From NCBI RefSeq assembly GCF_027587025.1, contig NZ_JAPPTI010000001.1, positions 372,001 to 436,000 of the forward strand: a stretch of 64,000 bases of DNA. The letters are read 5' to 3'. Both the position numbers and the translations under genes were made by a program. Source of the DNA: Vibrio sp. LaRot3 (GTDB taxonomy: Bacteria > Pseudomonadota > Gammaproteobacteria > Enterobacterales > Vibrionaceae). The notes beneath the pieces were generated by a model that saw nothing but the letters and a program-made list of their open reading frames with translations, was not told the origin of the DNA and ran no database searches. Shown here in pieces: positions 16,272-25,402 of this stretch; positions within the stretch are counted from its first letter, which is position 1, and every line of letters starts with the position of its first letter.

Positions 16272-18587
16272 ATGAAGAAACAAGGAAGAACCTTTACCCT
16301 TAAATTAGCGACCGTTTTAACGTCAGTATTACTGGGTAGCATCGGTGCGAGCGCTATGGCAGCACCAAAACAGCATCCTCACGTGGATTTTGGCGTCATT
16401 AACCAAGATCGTATGATTATGATGCTCAAGAAAACAGGAGTTATTCCAGCACAGGCAAATGAAACAGAGGCGGTTAAAGCCTTACATCAGTACCTTGCGA
16501 TGACTCATACCCAGTTGCCAGAAAAAGGGCAATTGGCCAACTTAGAAGAAAAGCGCAATCAGCGCTTACTTTCTTTGATGGAAAGCCAACCACAGCAGCA
16601 AGTTGCTGCGCCGTACGCTTTGCCGGATTCAAACCAGCAATGGAATGGCCCAGTCACTCAAGACAAGATACTCGCTATTTTGATTGAGTTTCCCGATTAC
16701 CCAGCGAATAAAGTTACCCCTGAAGAAACCTCAAATTATTATGAGGATTACGCGCCGAGCCATTATCAAGACATGCTATTTAACCGCGCTGGTTACGTAG
16801 GGAGCAATGGCGAGAATCTTATCTCTATGGTGCAGTTTTATGAGCAGCAGTCGGGTGGTTCATATACGCAAATCGGTGGTGTTGGCGGTTGGTATCAGGC
16901 CAAACATCCCGCTGCGTTTTATGGGGCACAACAAGGCTCTGCCCGAGATGTGAACGCACGTGATTTAGTTCGCGAAGCCCTGCTCGCTGCAGCGGCTGAT
17001 CCAAACGTTGATTTGTCCGATTACGATTTAGAAGATCGTTACGATATTGACGGTGATGGAAACCTGCGCGAACCTGATGGCCTTATCGACCACATCATGA
17101 TCTTCCACTCAGCGGTCGGTCAAGAAGCAGGTGGCGGTCATTTAGGCTCTGATGCGATTTGGTCTCACCGTTGGAATCTGGGTGGTGTATTCCCTATTAA
17201 CGGTACATCTACACCAATTCCTAATTGGGGCGGTCAACTTGCTGCGTACGATTATACAATTCAGCCAATCGATGCTGCTGCCGGTGTTGCTGCGCACGAA
17301 TATGGTCATGATTTAGGTTTACCCGATGAATACGACACCGTTTATGGTGAAGACGAATGGAACAGTGTTCCCGGAGAGCCAGTGTCATATTGGTCTATCA
17401 TGTCGTCGGGTTCTTGGGCTGGGCTGATCCCGGGAACTGAGCCGACAGGGTTTAGTCCATGGGCAAGACAATTCCTGCAAAACTCTCTAGGGGGCAATTG
17501 GCTTCATGGTGAGGTGCTAGAATTTGCTGCGCTTAATAGTCAGCCACAAGTGGTGAAGCTAGACCAAGCGGCAGGAAAAGGGGGTAACCATGATTACCTT
17601 CGTATCAATTTGCCGCCTAAGAAAGTCACGTTGTCGGATGTTATTGGGACTCAGTCATTCTACTCGCAGCGAGGTGATAACCTAAACACTAACCTGAATG
17701 TGACGGTGCAAATTCCGAATGCCGCTAGTGCGACTTTAAACTTTAAGGTTAAGTACGACATCGAATCTGATTTTGATTTTGGCCGCGTTTTGGTAAATGG
17801 AACACCAATAGCAGGAAACATCACGACTACTCATGATCCACATGCAATTGGCTATGGTATCGGCTTTACTGGAACATCGGCAGATTGGGTAGATGCGAGC
17901 TTTGACTTGAGTGCTTTTGCCGGTCAAAACGTAACGATCAGTTTTAACTATTTAACCGATGGTGGCTATATTCAAAATGGTTTTTGGTTCGATGAGGTTC
18001 GCATCGTAGCTGATGGTCAAGAAGTGGCTTACTTCAATGGGGAAACTGTAGAACCAGAGCTCACTTTTGCAGGTATGGTGCTTAATGATGGGTCATTTGA
18101 TTATGAGCATTACTACTTAGCTGAGTGGCGTCAGCATAAAGGTGTCGATAAAGGTTTAGCGCATATTAACCGTAATCAGCACATTATGAGTTTTGACCCG
18201 GGCTTGGTACTTTGGTATGTGGATACTTCGCACACAGATAACGGTGTATCTGGCCATCCGGGAGAAGGTTGGTTGGGTGTGGTGGATGCCGATAGAAACC
18301 CACAGGTGTGGGATGACGGTATACCAGCGACTTCGCGCTATCAAGTTCGTGATGCTGCCTTTAATACCGCGGTAGGAACACCAATTACCATGGTGGACAA
18401 ACAAGGTCGAGTATTAACAGACCCATATGTAGTCGCGAACCCACAGTTTGCGGATTGGGAAGATTACTCGAACCCGACCAGACCAGCGACTGGCCGCTTA
18501 ACGCCGCATTATGGCATTGTACTGGAAGTGGTTGATCAGGCGACTGATGGTAGCAGTGCAACGGTTAACGTTATGAAGATTTGGTAA
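16272..18587 (+). CDS. secreted M6-family metalloprotease (immune inhibitor A type)
   Basis: 771-residue extracellular zinc protease related to Bacillus InhA and Vibrio PrtV. A signal peptide ends in GASAMA. A propeptide runs to about residue 110. The catalytic motif is AAHEYGHDLGLPDEYDT (HExxHxxGxxD, first histidine near residue 342), followed by the M6 Met region SYWSIMSSGSWAG. After it come beta-rich segments, including a MAM/CUB-like stretch (ESDFDFGRVLVNG, then DWVDASFDLSAFAGQNVTISF). It is shorter than V. cholerae PrtV and shows no obvious PKD repeats, so it is a relative rather than that exact protein. It is monocistronic, with its own leader and terminator. Probable role: degradation of host or environmental proteins. 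Confidence 0.9.
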   Translation: MKKQGRTFTLKLATVLTSVLLGSIGASAMAAPKQHPHVDFGVINQDRMIMMLKKTGVIPAQANETEAVKALHQYLAMTHTQLPEKGQLANLEEKRNQRLLSLMESQPQQQVAAPYALPDSNQQWNGPVTQDKILAILIEFPDYPANKVTPEETSNYYEDYAPSHYQDMLFNRAGYVGSNGENLISMVQFYEQQSGGSYTQIGGVGGWYQAKHPAAFYGAQQGSARDVNARDLVREALLAAAADPNVDLSDYDLEDRYDIDGDGNLREPDGLIDHIMIFHSAVGQEAGGGHLGSDAIWSHRWNLGGVFPINGTSTPIPNWGGQLAAYDYTIQPIDAAAGVAAHEYGHDLGLPDEYDTVYGEDEWNSVPGEPVSYWSIMSSGSWAGLIPGTEPTGFSPWARQFLQNSLGGNWLHGEVLEFAALNSQPQVVKLDQAAGKGGNHDYLRINLPPKKVTLSDVIGTQSFYSQRGDNLNTNLNVTVQIPNAASATLNFKVKYDIESDFDFGRVLVNGTPIAGNITTTHDPHAIGYGIGFTGTSADWVDASFDLSAFAGQNVTISFNYLTDGGYIQNGFWFDEVRIVADGQEVAYFNGETVEPELTFAGMVLNDGSFDYEHYYLAEWRQHKGVDKGLAHINRNQHIMSFDPGLVLWYVDTSHTDNGVSGHPGEGWLGVVDADRNPQVWDDGIPATSRYQVRDAAFNTAVGTPITMVDKQGRVLTDPYVVANPQFADWEDYSNPTRPATGRLTPHYGIVLEVVDQATDGSSATVNVMKIW

Positions 18588-18598
18588 TCAATACGAAG

Positions 18599-18626
18599 AA
18601 GCCCGCTAGTGATAGCGGGCTTTTTA
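18599..18626 (+). terminator. terminator after the M6 protease gene
   Basis: AAGCCCGCTA paired with TAGCGGGCTT around GTGA, followed by TTTATTA. Confidence 0.88.
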
Positions 18627-18661
18627 TTATCCTGCACGGGGGTACAGGAGCATAAACTCGA

Positions 18662-19987
18662 TTAGCTAAACGCTACGAATGGAGAGATACAAAGTAGAAT
18701 ACCTGTCGCAATGATTAGGTAGAGTGAAGCGCCTTTAAACTTATGTAGAGATGGCACTTGGTACACTAGGTACGCTGGGATCAAACAGCCAATTAGACCG
18801 AAGATAGGGCTACACACTGACGTGAAGCTTAGTACTGGAAGGTTCAGTACAATTGCGCCCCAAGACATTAGAATTGCGAATAGGATAATACCTTTAGTCA
18901 CTAGATCTTTGTTGATGCTTTCTTCTGGCATCACTTTCTTAAGTGCTAGCATTGCTAGGCCTTGGCAAGAGTCGCGGAAACCTAAGTAAACGCCGAAGAA
19001 TGCTGTCATTACTGAGAAGATGTTTAGCATTAGGCTCAGTAGTTTCAGCGTTGCACCGTCCATACCTTGAGCAACCATCGCTAGTGCAGAAATGTTCTCT
19101 TCAGCTGCTTTCACTGCTTGCTCATGTGACATTGCTAGAGTGAAAGAAATCGCGTAGAAGAATACGGTTACAAACAGGATGCCGAAAGCAATCTTCATTG
19201 CACGCATTGCTTTGAAGCGCGCTACTTCGATAGATTTTTCGCGAGAGCGGTATGAGATAACCATTGGGCTCAAGCTTTGAATAAATAAGATTGAAGTTAG
19301 TGTAAATGGCAGTAGTTCAATCGCATCTTTTAGGCCAGCACCCGTTTCTGGAATAGCGCCAACATTTGCAAAGTCCCATTTCTCAACCATCATGAAACCA
19401 AGCAGTGCAACGGTGAACAACTTAGTCAGCACAAGACCGGTACTGATCTTAAATAGGATCTTTTCACCGCGAGAAGCGATTGCCACCAACGCGACGACTA
19501 ACGCTAGGCCATAGAATGGGTTTTCAGACAATAAGCCTTCGGTTACCCCAAAGCTTTGCAGGAATGATGCAGAGTCATTGTTGATTGCAGTGGAGTAAAC
19601 AAATACCCAAATTACTAGCATGACAAAGTAAAGCACGCCGAGTAGAGCGCCCCACTTGTTGCCTAGGTAGCCTGAAATAACGCCCGCGTAATCTTGGCAT
19701 TTTGGTGATGTAGAAAGAGTGTTGATGAAAAGACGTTGGAAAAGGTACATCGCAGGGTAGCCGATAACAGCCGAAGCTAAGAATACCCATAAGCCGAGCA
19801 CACCGACTTTCACAGGTAAGAATACGATACCGGCACCAATTGCCATACCAATACTCATAATTACCCAGCCCCAGTCAGTGCTGTCTAATTTGATTGCTTG
19901 TTTCCACTCTTGCTCGCTCATGCCTGCTTTGATGTGCGGCGGCTCTTTGCCTAGAGGGAGGTTCTCTGTAGGTACATTCACGCTCAT
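18662..19987 (-). CDS. cyuP: HAAAP-family amino acid transporter, probable cysteine permease CyuP
   Basis: 441-residue inner-membrane proton- or sodium-coupled amino acid carrier with about eleven membrane segments. The hydroxy/aromatic amino acid permease pattern is present at the first segment (MSIGMAIGAGIVFLPVKVG) and in FTLTSILFIQSLSPMVISYR. It resembles E. coli YhaO (CyuP/DlsT), the partner of the cysteine desulfidase YhaM/CyuA. Here it is divergent from ridA-cyuA-regulator across a 249-base region with repeated operator-like motifs, which supports cysteine (or D/L-serine) uptake for catabolism. The general family is certain; the substrate is inferred from context. Confidence 0.82.
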   Translation of the reverse strand: MSVNVPTENLPLGKEPPHIKAGMSEQEWKQAIKLDSTDWGWVIMSIGMAIGAGIVFLPVKVGVLGLWVFLASAVIGYPAMYLFQRLFINTLSTSPKCQDYAGVISGYLGNKWGALLGVLYFVMLVIWVFVYSTAINNDSASFLQSFGVTEGLLSENPFYGLALVVALVAIASRGEKILFKISTGLVLTKLFTVALLGFMMVEKWDFANVGAIPETGAGLKDAIELLPFTLTSILFIQSLSPMVISYRSREKSIEVARFKAMRAMKIAFGILFVTVFFYAISFTLAMSHEQAVKAAEENISALAMVAQGMDGATLKLLSLMLNIFSVMTAFFGVYLGFRDSCQGLAMLALKKVMPEESINKDLVTKGIILFAILMSWGAIVLNLPVLSFTSVCSPIFGLIGCLIPAYLVYQVPSLHKFKGASLYLIIATGILLCISPFVAFS

Positions 19988-20016
19988 TTGTATTTTCTCG
20001 TGTAGTTATGAATTTT

Positions 20017-20034
20017 TCTCAAATCTAGTTGAGA
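20017..20034. promoter_or_regulatory. inverted repeat TCTCAA-N6-TTGAGA in the divergent cyu promoter region
   Basis: Perfect six-base arms separated by six bases, with a further TTGAGA at 20077-20082. The dyad lies about 30 bases upstream of cyuP and is a good candidate for the binding site of the YheO-like regulator of the cluster (inference). Confidence 0.45.
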
Positions 20035-20035
20035 G

Positions 20036-20057
20036 AATTTAATTGATCAATCAAATT
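20036..20057. promoter_or_regulatory. imperfect A+T-rich palindrome centred on TTGATCAA
   Basis: AATTTAATTGATCAATCAAATT is symmetrical at most positions and adjoins the TCTCAA/TTGAGA dyad. It may be a second operator or part of the same one. Confidence 0.35.
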
Positions 20058-20236
20058 AATCTGAGTTCATATAAATTTGAGAACTTGGCGATATTTTTCA
20101 AATTTTGATGAGAAATGGATCGTTTTTGTGATCTGTGTAGGTTGTTATCCTCGAATAAAGTTGAAAGAATGCAGGTGTGGCACGTTGTTGTGTTACGCAA
20201 TTGTAGATAAATAACTAAAATATATGTGAGGAAATG

Positions 20237-20617
20237 ATGAGAAAAGTGATCAATTCAGAGAAAGCTCCAGCTGCGATTGGCCCTTACTCTCACGGCACGT
20301 CATTTGGCGAGTTTATTTTTACGTCAGGTCAGTTACCGGTAAATAGTGAAACGGGGAAAGTGGTTGAAGGTGGCATTACAGCGCAAAGCCATCAGTCATT
20401 AGAGAACTTGAAAAATGTATTAGAAGCTGGCGGTGGCAGCATCGAAAGCGTACTGAAAACGACATGCTACCTAGCGAACATTGAAGACTTTGCTGAGTTT
20501 AACAAGGTGTATGCAGAGTTTTTCAAAACAGATTGCCCAGCGCGCAGCTGCTTTGCAGTAAAAGATCTGCCGCTTGGTGTACTAATTGAAGTTGAAGCGA
20601 TCGCTTGTAAAGCGTAA
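20237..20617 (+). CDS. ridA: RidA-family enamine/imine deaminase
   Basis: 126-residue trimeric enzyme that hydrolyses reactive 2-aminoacrylate and related imines to keto acids and ammonia. Visible motifs are APAAIGPYSHG, FTSGQLP, LENLKNVLEAGG and the catalytic arginine in CPARSCFAVKDLPLG, with the terminal VEIEAIA-like VEAIACKA. The second of two adjacent ATG codons is chosen because GAGG lies five bases upstream of it. The gene is 15 bases before the cysteine desulfidase gene. That enzyme releases 2-aminoacrylate, so RidA here most likely clears its product. This may be a second ridA copy besides the housekeeping one. Confidence 0.93.
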   Translation: MRKVINSEKAPAAIGPYSHGTSFGEFIFTSGQLPVNSETGKVVEGGITAQSHQSLENLKNVLEAGGGSIESVLKTTCYLANIEDFAEFNKVYAEFFKTDCPARSCFAVKDLPLGVLIEVEAIACKA

Positions 20618-20632
20618 GCACGGAGTTTGATC

Positions 20633-21910
20633 ATGAAACAGCAGTGGCAACAATATATCCAAATCATTAAGCAAGTCGTTAAACCTGCTTTGGGATGTAC
20701 CGAACCCATTGCTGCTGCTTATGCGGCAGCAGTAGCGAGTAAAGAACTTGGGAACAAAACCCCTGACCGTATTGAAGTGCGAGTGTCAGACAACCTGTAC
20801 AAAAACTCGATGGGAGTTTATGTACCGGGAACAGGAAAAGTCGGCTTAAAGATCGCGTCGGCGGTGGGTGCTTTGGCAGGGAATCCTGAGGCAGAACTCG
20901 AAGTGCTGGCGAAAATCAATGCACAAGATGTTGCCGCTGCACAAGCTCTGATTGACCAAGACCGCGTGACGGTATCACGCATTGATACTCAAGAGTTTAT
21001 CTACTGCAGCGTGACCATGACTGCTGGTGACGATACAGTAAGCATCACTATCAGTGGCGGTCATACAAATGTGATCAATAAAACGCTTAATGGTGAAGTG
21101 ATTTTTGAAGCCGCTCAGGATCAACGTGTAGCAACGGCGTCTGTTTGTGAAGGCGTAAACATTTCAATCAAAGAGATTTATGACTTCGCGATGCAAGCGG
21201 AGTTTGAAGACATCCGCTTTATCTTACAAGCGGCTGAGCTGAATACTCAGTTAGCTCAAGAAGGGATTGTTCATGCCTATGGCTTGGAAATTGGCCGCAC
21301 GCTGAAAACGAACATCGAGCAAGGCCTATTGGGTAATGACCTGATGAGCCGTATTCAAATGATGACATCAGCAGCTTCCGATGCACGTATGGGTGGCGCA
21401 ACATTACCTGCAATGAGTAACTTTGGTAGCGGTAACCAAGGTATTGCTGCGACGATGCCAGTTGTGGTGGCAGCAGAAGTATTAAATAGCTCAGAAGATC
21501 AGTTAGCTCGCGCACTTATCATGAGCCATCTTGGTGCTATCTACATTAAATCTCATTACCCTCCGTTGTCTGCATTTTGTGGTAACACGGTAACCAGTGC
21601 CGCGGCGGCGATGGCGTTGGTTTACCTAGCGGGTGGTAGCTTTGAACAATCTTGTTTTGCGATTCAGAATGTCATCAGTGATAGCTCAGGCATGGTATGT
21701 GATGGTGCCAAATCGTCTTGTGCAATGAAAGTATGTACCTCATCAACCACTGCTGTACGCTCTTATTTGATGGCGATGAATAACCATTCAGTTCAAAATC
21801 AAGGTATAGTAGGCCAAGAAGTAGAGCAAACCATTAAAAACGTTGGCTCTATGGTAAGTTTAGGCATGGCATATACCGATAAATCAATTATCGATATTAT
21901 GTCAGCGTAA
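20633..21910 (+). CDS. cyuA: L-cysteine desulfidase CyuA (YhaM, UPF0597)
   Basis: 425-residue iron-sulfur enzyme that breaks cysteine into sulfide, ammonia and pyruvate by way of 2-aminoacrylate. The cluster-binding cysteines known from the archaeal enzyme are in place: ALGCTEP near the N-terminus (Cys22) and the C-x6-C pair in [14 protein letters not shown]; a further cysteine is in [10 protein letters not shown]. Start is the ATG at 20633 with CGGAG seven bases upstream; a TTG six bases earlier is less likely. It is co-transcribed with ridA and the regulator. Related to the alpha domain of bacterial serine dehydratases, so serine is an alternative substrate. Confidence 0.88.
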   Translation: MKQQWQQYIQIIKQVVKPALGCTEPIAAAYAAAVASKELGNKTPDRIEVRVSDNLYKNSMGVYVPGTGKVGLKIASAVGALAGNPEAELEVLAKINAQDVAAAQALIDQDRVTVSRIDTQEFIYCSVTMTAGDDTVSITISGGHTNVINKTLNGEVIFEAAQDQRVATASVCEGVNISIKEIYDFAMQAEFEDIRFILQAAELNTQLAQEGIVHAYGLEIGRTLKTNIEQGLLGNDLMSRIQMMTSAASDARMGGATLPAMSNFGSGNQGIAATMPVVVAAEVLNSSEDQLARALIMSHLGAIYIKSHYPPLSAFCGNTVTSAAAAMALVYLAGGSFEQSCFAIQNVISDSSGMVCDGAKSSCAMKVCTSSTTAVRSYLMAMNNHSVQNQGIVGQEVEQTIKNVGSMVSLGMAYTDKSIIDIMSA

Positions 21911-21938
21911 AATCATTTAAACGCTAAGGTAAGGCACG

Positions 21939-22586
21939 TTGGAACTTAAAAAACTGACCAAAAGCGACCTCGATATCTTGAACTCTATGAGAAACGTCGT
22001 CGACGGTATCGCTCGAATGTATGGTGAATACACCGAAGTAGTATTGCATAGCTTAGATGCCGAGCTACCTAAGATAATAAAGATTGCTAATGGTCATGTT
22101 ACCGAACGAGACGAAGGCGCGCCCATCACTAACTTAGCGTTAATGAAGCTGAAAGAGGGCAAGGATGTTTCCGACTCTTATTTAACTAAGACGAACTGCG
22201 GGAAGACCTTGCACTCTATTACTACTATCGTTAGAAACCCAAAGAATAAGCCGATTGGTTTATTGTGTATCAACGTAGATATGGGCGCACCAGTACATTC
22301 GTTTTTACGCGCTATCTTGCCACCAAACGGTGATTGCTGTAATGAAACCCCATCACCAGAAACGTTCGCACGTAATATTGATGAGACCATTGAAAGTACC
22401 ATTGATACGGTGAAAGAAGAGGTGTGGAGCAACGATGCGATTTCACCATCAAAGCGTAACCGTGAGGTGGTCACAAGGCTACATGGCTTGGGTATCTTCA
22501 AGATCAAAGATGCAGTGTTAACCGTCGCTAATCAACTGGGTATTTCAAGAGATACTATCTACCTCTACTTGCGAGAGTTAGGTTAG
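21939..22586 (+). CDS. YheO-like PAS/helix-turn-helix transcriptional regulator
   Basis: 215-residue regulator with an N-terminal PAS_6 (YheO-like) sensor domain (RNVVDGIARMYGEYTEVVLHSL, then GLLCINVDMGAP) and a C-terminal HTH_22 domain (RLHGLGIFKIKDAVLTVANQL and SRDTIYLYLREL). It starts at a TTG with AAGG just upstream; no ATG fits. As the last gene of the ridA-cyuA operon it probably senses an amino acid, likely cysteine, and controls the divergent promoters. Related proteins include DauR. Its 3' end overlaps the convergent cysteine-cluster gene by nine bases. Confidence 0.85.
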   Translation: MELKKLTKSDLDILNSMRNVVDGIARMYGEYTEVVLHSLDAELPKIIKIANGHVTERDEGAPITNLALMKLKEGKDVSDSYLTKTNCGKTLHSITTIVRNPKNKPIGLLCINVDMGAPVHSFLRAILPPNGDCCNETPSPETFARNIDETIESTIDTVKEEVWSNDAISPSKRNREVVTRLHGLGIFKIKDAVLTVANQLGISRDTIYLYLRELG

Positions 22587-22826
22587 CTGCTCTAGCTCAG
22601 TGATATTATCTATCGCTTGTTTGTTGGTAGTACCACACACTACTGGGCAAGGTTTAAACTCGTGGCAAACCTTAGGACGTTCTGGCTTACCAAACAACTT
22701 ACACAAGTTTTCGTCGTTGAGTTGAATGCAGCGGACACCAGCAGGTTTTCCTTTTGGCATACCAGGAATGGCAGAAGAAATACTTGGTGCAATGCAGCAT
22801 GCGCCGCATCCTAATCGACATTCCAT
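22578..22826 (-). CDS. YkgJ-type cysteine cluster protein
   Basis: 82-residue protein with the CxxGACC start (MECRLGCGACCIAPSIS) and more cysteines in GVRCIQL, NLCKLF, KVCHEFKPCPVVCG, the pattern of the CxxCxxCC zinc/iron-chelating family (UPF0153). Biochemical role unknown; metal binding is inferred from the cysteine pattern. It is convergent with the regulator gene and preceded by a stem-loop that separates it from the glsB-like gene. Confidence 0.85.
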   Translation of the reverse strand: MECRLGCGACCIAPSISSAIPGMPKGKPAGVRCIQLNDENLCKLFGKPERPKVCHEFKPCPVVCGTTNKQAIDNITELEQLT

Positions 22827-22829
22827 AAT

Positions 22830-22861
22830 AATAGCCCCCAGAAAACAAAGGGGGCTATTAT
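22830..22861 (-). terminator. stem-loop after the glsB-like gene
   Basis: AATAGCCCCC paired with GGGGGCTATT around a ten-base loop. On the minus strand it follows the YeaQ/YmgE-type gene and immediately precedes the start of the cysteine-cluster gene. Confidence 0.6.
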
Positions 22862-22894
22862 CATGATTTTTGTTGAAATTGGAAGAGGCTACCC

Positions 22895-23146
22895 CTAGCC
22901 CTTCAAGAATCGGTTATAGACAAACAGCAGTACGAATGCACCAAGGGTAGCGGTAACAATGCTGCCAATGTTGATGCCATCAGCACCACCAAAGCCTAGT
23001 AAGCCACCTAAGAAACCACCAACAAATGCCCCCGCAATACCAAGCAACATAGTGGCTATCCAACCACCACCATCTTTACCCGGCATTAACCATTTGGCGA
23101 GTGCGCCAGCAATCAAACCAAGAATAATCCAAGAAATAATGCCCAT
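22895..23146 (-). CDS. GlsB/YeaQ/YmgE family membrane protein
   Basis: 83-residue glycine-rich inner-membrane protein of the transglycosylase-associated family, with three membrane segments: IISWIILGLIAGALAKWLMPG, WIATMLLGIAGAFVGGFLGG and the C-terminal GAFVLLFVYNRFLKG. Members are induced by general stress in other bacteria; no enzyme activity is established. Monocistronic, with GGAGAG upstream. Confidence 0.9.
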   Translation of the reverse strand: MGIISWIILGLIAGALAKWLMPGKDGGGWIATMLLGIAGAFVGGFLGGLLGFGGADGINIGSIVTATLGAFVLLFVYNRFLKG

Positions 23147-23303
23147 GTTCTCTCCTTAATAGAGCTGGATACGTAGTAAGCATAGAACATGGTGAGCAGT
23201 TTGAGACTTGCACTTTGACAGTGACAAGAGTATAAATCGCACCCTTACAACAAAAGCTAAACTTAAAAGCTGACACGATTAAAAACACTGAAGTACTGAG
23301 TCT

Positions 23304-23756
23304 ATGAGCGAACAATTCTGGCAAACGAAAACCCTAGAGCAAATGAGTGAGCAAGAGTGGGAATCTCTGTGCGATGGGTGTGGTAAATGTTGCCTACATA
23401 AACTTATGGATGAGGATACCGATGAGATTTACTACACCAATGTGGCGTGTAGCTTACTGAATAGTAAAACTTGCTCATGTAAAGATTACCCAAACCGCTT
23501 CAATTATGATGAAGAGTGCACCAAGCTCACTCGTGAAGACATCGAAGATTTTCAATGGTTACCTCATACCTGCGCTTACCGCTTGATGGCCAATGGTGAA
23601 GGTCTACCTGAGTGGCATCCACTCATTACCGGTTCAAAATCGGCTATGCACGCTGCAGGCGAAAGCGTGCGTAATAAAGTGGTGTACGAAATTGACGTGG
23701 TGAACTGGGAAGACCACATCCAAAACTTACCTGATAGACTAAAACCTCATAATTAA
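23304..23756 (+). CDS. ycgN: YcgN family cysteine cluster protein (UPF0260)
   Basis: 150-residue protein of the CxxCxxCC zinc/iron-chelating family: [34 protein letters not shown] and [19 protein letters not shown] are YcgN signatures. Function unknown. It marks the left chromosomal edge of the mobile island: its stop codon is only a few bases from the presumed insertion point. Confidence 0.92.
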   Translation: MSEQFWQTKTLEQMSEQEWESLCDGCGKCCLHKLMDEDTDEIYYTNVACSLLNSKTCSCKDYPNRFNYDEECTKLTREDIEDFQWLPHTCAYRLMANGEGLPEWHPLITGSKSAMHAAGESVRNKVVYEIDVVNWEDHIQNLPDRLKPHN

Positions 23757-23763
23757 CTTTCAA

Positions 23764-23773
23764 AGTTGAGAAT
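23764..23773 (+). repeat. left copy of a possible att direct repeat
   Basis: AGTTGAGAAT, seven bases after the ycgN stop. It is followed by two tandem copies of ATGCTGT (23772-23778 and 23781-23787), which could be recombinase-binding arms. Confidence 0.35.
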
Positions 23774-23812
23774 GCTGTATATGCTGTTTGTATGTACAGT
23801 GTGGGGTTTTCT

Positions 23813-25402
23813 ATGTCAGATAACGATATAAATCAGAAAAAGGTCATACGAAAAGAAGTAGAAATTTCGACTATCTCGAACTTCGTTTACGAGAAACCAT
23901 TGGTGTCCATTGATGAGAATGGTGAACCTCAGGTTACATACCGTACCAATGGCAATAAGATCCCCATCAAGAAACTCCCTTTACTCCATATTGTTTGGTA
24001 TGGCGACAAAAACAACCTAATCAGATACCAACCATTAGACATGGTCAATGAGTTTTTGTTGTCGAAAGCAATCGATGATGGTGTGCTTGAGCTTGGAACC
24101 GATGCACAGGGGCTTGCCCATTACTTCAGTTTTGTCTTAGACAAGCAGGTAGAGTGGGATGCTGAATACGATGAAGAGTACTTTGACCCTATCTATGATG
24201 ACCCTCGCCCAGAATGGAATACTTTTCCTCGCAATAAACAGGAGCGATTAACCTATCAATATCGGGATGGCATAAAGCAACTCGCTATTGAGGGTATATT
24301 GGCTAAAACTACGGCTAGGCAATATATGAGCAGTGTCGTGGGTTTCTATAAACACTGTCTTCGCCAAGGCATCCGTTTTAATAATCCTCCCTTCCAGTTT
24401 GAGACAGTGAATATCCATTTCGAGGCGTCTGCATCCAGTATGAAAGCTTACCAACGTAAGCAGGTGCACACGACGGATATGCGGATTAAGTTTGCTAAGT
24501 CATCTCGCAGTGGCGGTACAAGTCTCAGCAACCTACGCCGTGACCTAAAACCGTTTACCAATAATGAATGGAACATCCTACAAACCATATTGATGAAATC
24601 CCGTAGGGTGGTTCGTCATTGCGAGAATAATAAACTGCATTCACTGCCGATTGAGTTTTGTCTGCACCCAATGATTTGCCGTTATACGGGGTTACGCCGT
24701 GAGGAAGCTGCAAGCCTTCATTTAGGGCAGATAGTTAACCCCGAAACCATGATTCAGGATGGCGAAGAAGTGTTCAAAAGGCCTGTGATGGATTTGGGTG
24801 TTGGTGATAAGTACCAATCACTCACAAAGACGGCTGAGGGTTTCGCAGAAAAGAATAAAAGCCGCGTTACCATTATCCCTGCCAAATTGATGAAGATGCT
24901 TTACGATTACTCGCAGTCTGACAGGTATCGAAAGCGCCTTGAGAAATTTAAGGCATGGTGCAGGGAGCAGGCAGGTAACACGCATTTTTTTGAGGGTGAC
25001 GATGCGATTAATCCTGAGCTTGAGTACCTATTTATTACCCAGTCTGGGAAACCTATGTTTACGCGGCTACAAGACTTCACTGGCCGCTGGATCGAAATAC
25101 GTAATACTGCGAATCTAACTCAAGGTCTTGACCTCCCGATTGTTGGCTCCATACATAATTTACGCTCGACGTTTGCCGTGAATATCTTCCGACACCTTTT
25201 AAATAAAAAGGATGAGTATGGCAACCCGTCAATCACACCTGATGAGGCATTGGATAGGGTGTCAGCGTTGCTTGGTCATGAAGATAGAGCGACGACGATA
25301 GAGTACCTGAAAATAGCACAGGATATGCCCTCCGCCGATGAAATCTACGAGGACGTTCTGGACTATATTGGCGCTTTTGATGATTTAGAGGATTCTTTAT
25401 GA
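23813..25402 (+). CDS. gmtY: tyrosine recombinase, GmtY-like
   Basis: Site-specific recombinase of about 529 residues. The ATG at 23813 has GTGGGG upstream; an ATG at 23792 lacks a ribosome binding site. All catalytic features of the family are visible: the first arginine in YTGLRREEAASLHLG, the HxxR box HNLRSTFA, and the last motif LLGHEDRATTIEYL with the histidine and nucleophilic tyrosine, close to the C-terminus. The N-terminal half is a large core-binding region (a SAM-like domain around YRDGIKQLAIEGILAKTTAR). ATGA overlap with the next gene shows translational coupling. The name follows the size and position of Gamma-Mobile-Trio recombinases; RIT elements, which also have three recombinases in a row, are the alternative. 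Confidence 0.82.
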   Translation: MSDNDINQKKVIRKEVEISTISNFVYEKPLVSIDENGEPQVTYRTNGNKIPIKKLPLLHIVWYGDKNNLIRYQPLDMVNEFLLSKAIDDGVLELGTDAQGLAHYFSFVLDKQVEWDAEYDEEYFDPIYDDPRPEWNTFPRNKQERLTYQYRDGIKQLAIEGILAKTTARQYMSSVVGFYKHCLRQGIRFNNPPFQFETVNIHFEASASSMKAYQRKQVHTTDMRIKFAKSSRSGGTSLSNLRRDLKPFTNNEWNILQTILMKSRRVVRHCENNKLHSLPIEFCLHPMICRYTGLRREEAASLHLGQIVNPETMIQDGEEVFKRPVMDLGVGDKYQSLTKTAEGFAEKNKSRVTIIPAKLMKMLYDYSQSDRYRKRLEKFKAWCREQAGNTHFFEGDDAINPELEYLFITQSGKPMFTRLQDFTGRWIEIRNTANLTQGLDLPIVGSIHNLRSTFAVNIFRHLLNKKDEYGNPSITPDEALDRVSALLGHEDRATTIEYLKIAQDMPSADEIYEDVLDYIGAFDDLEDSL

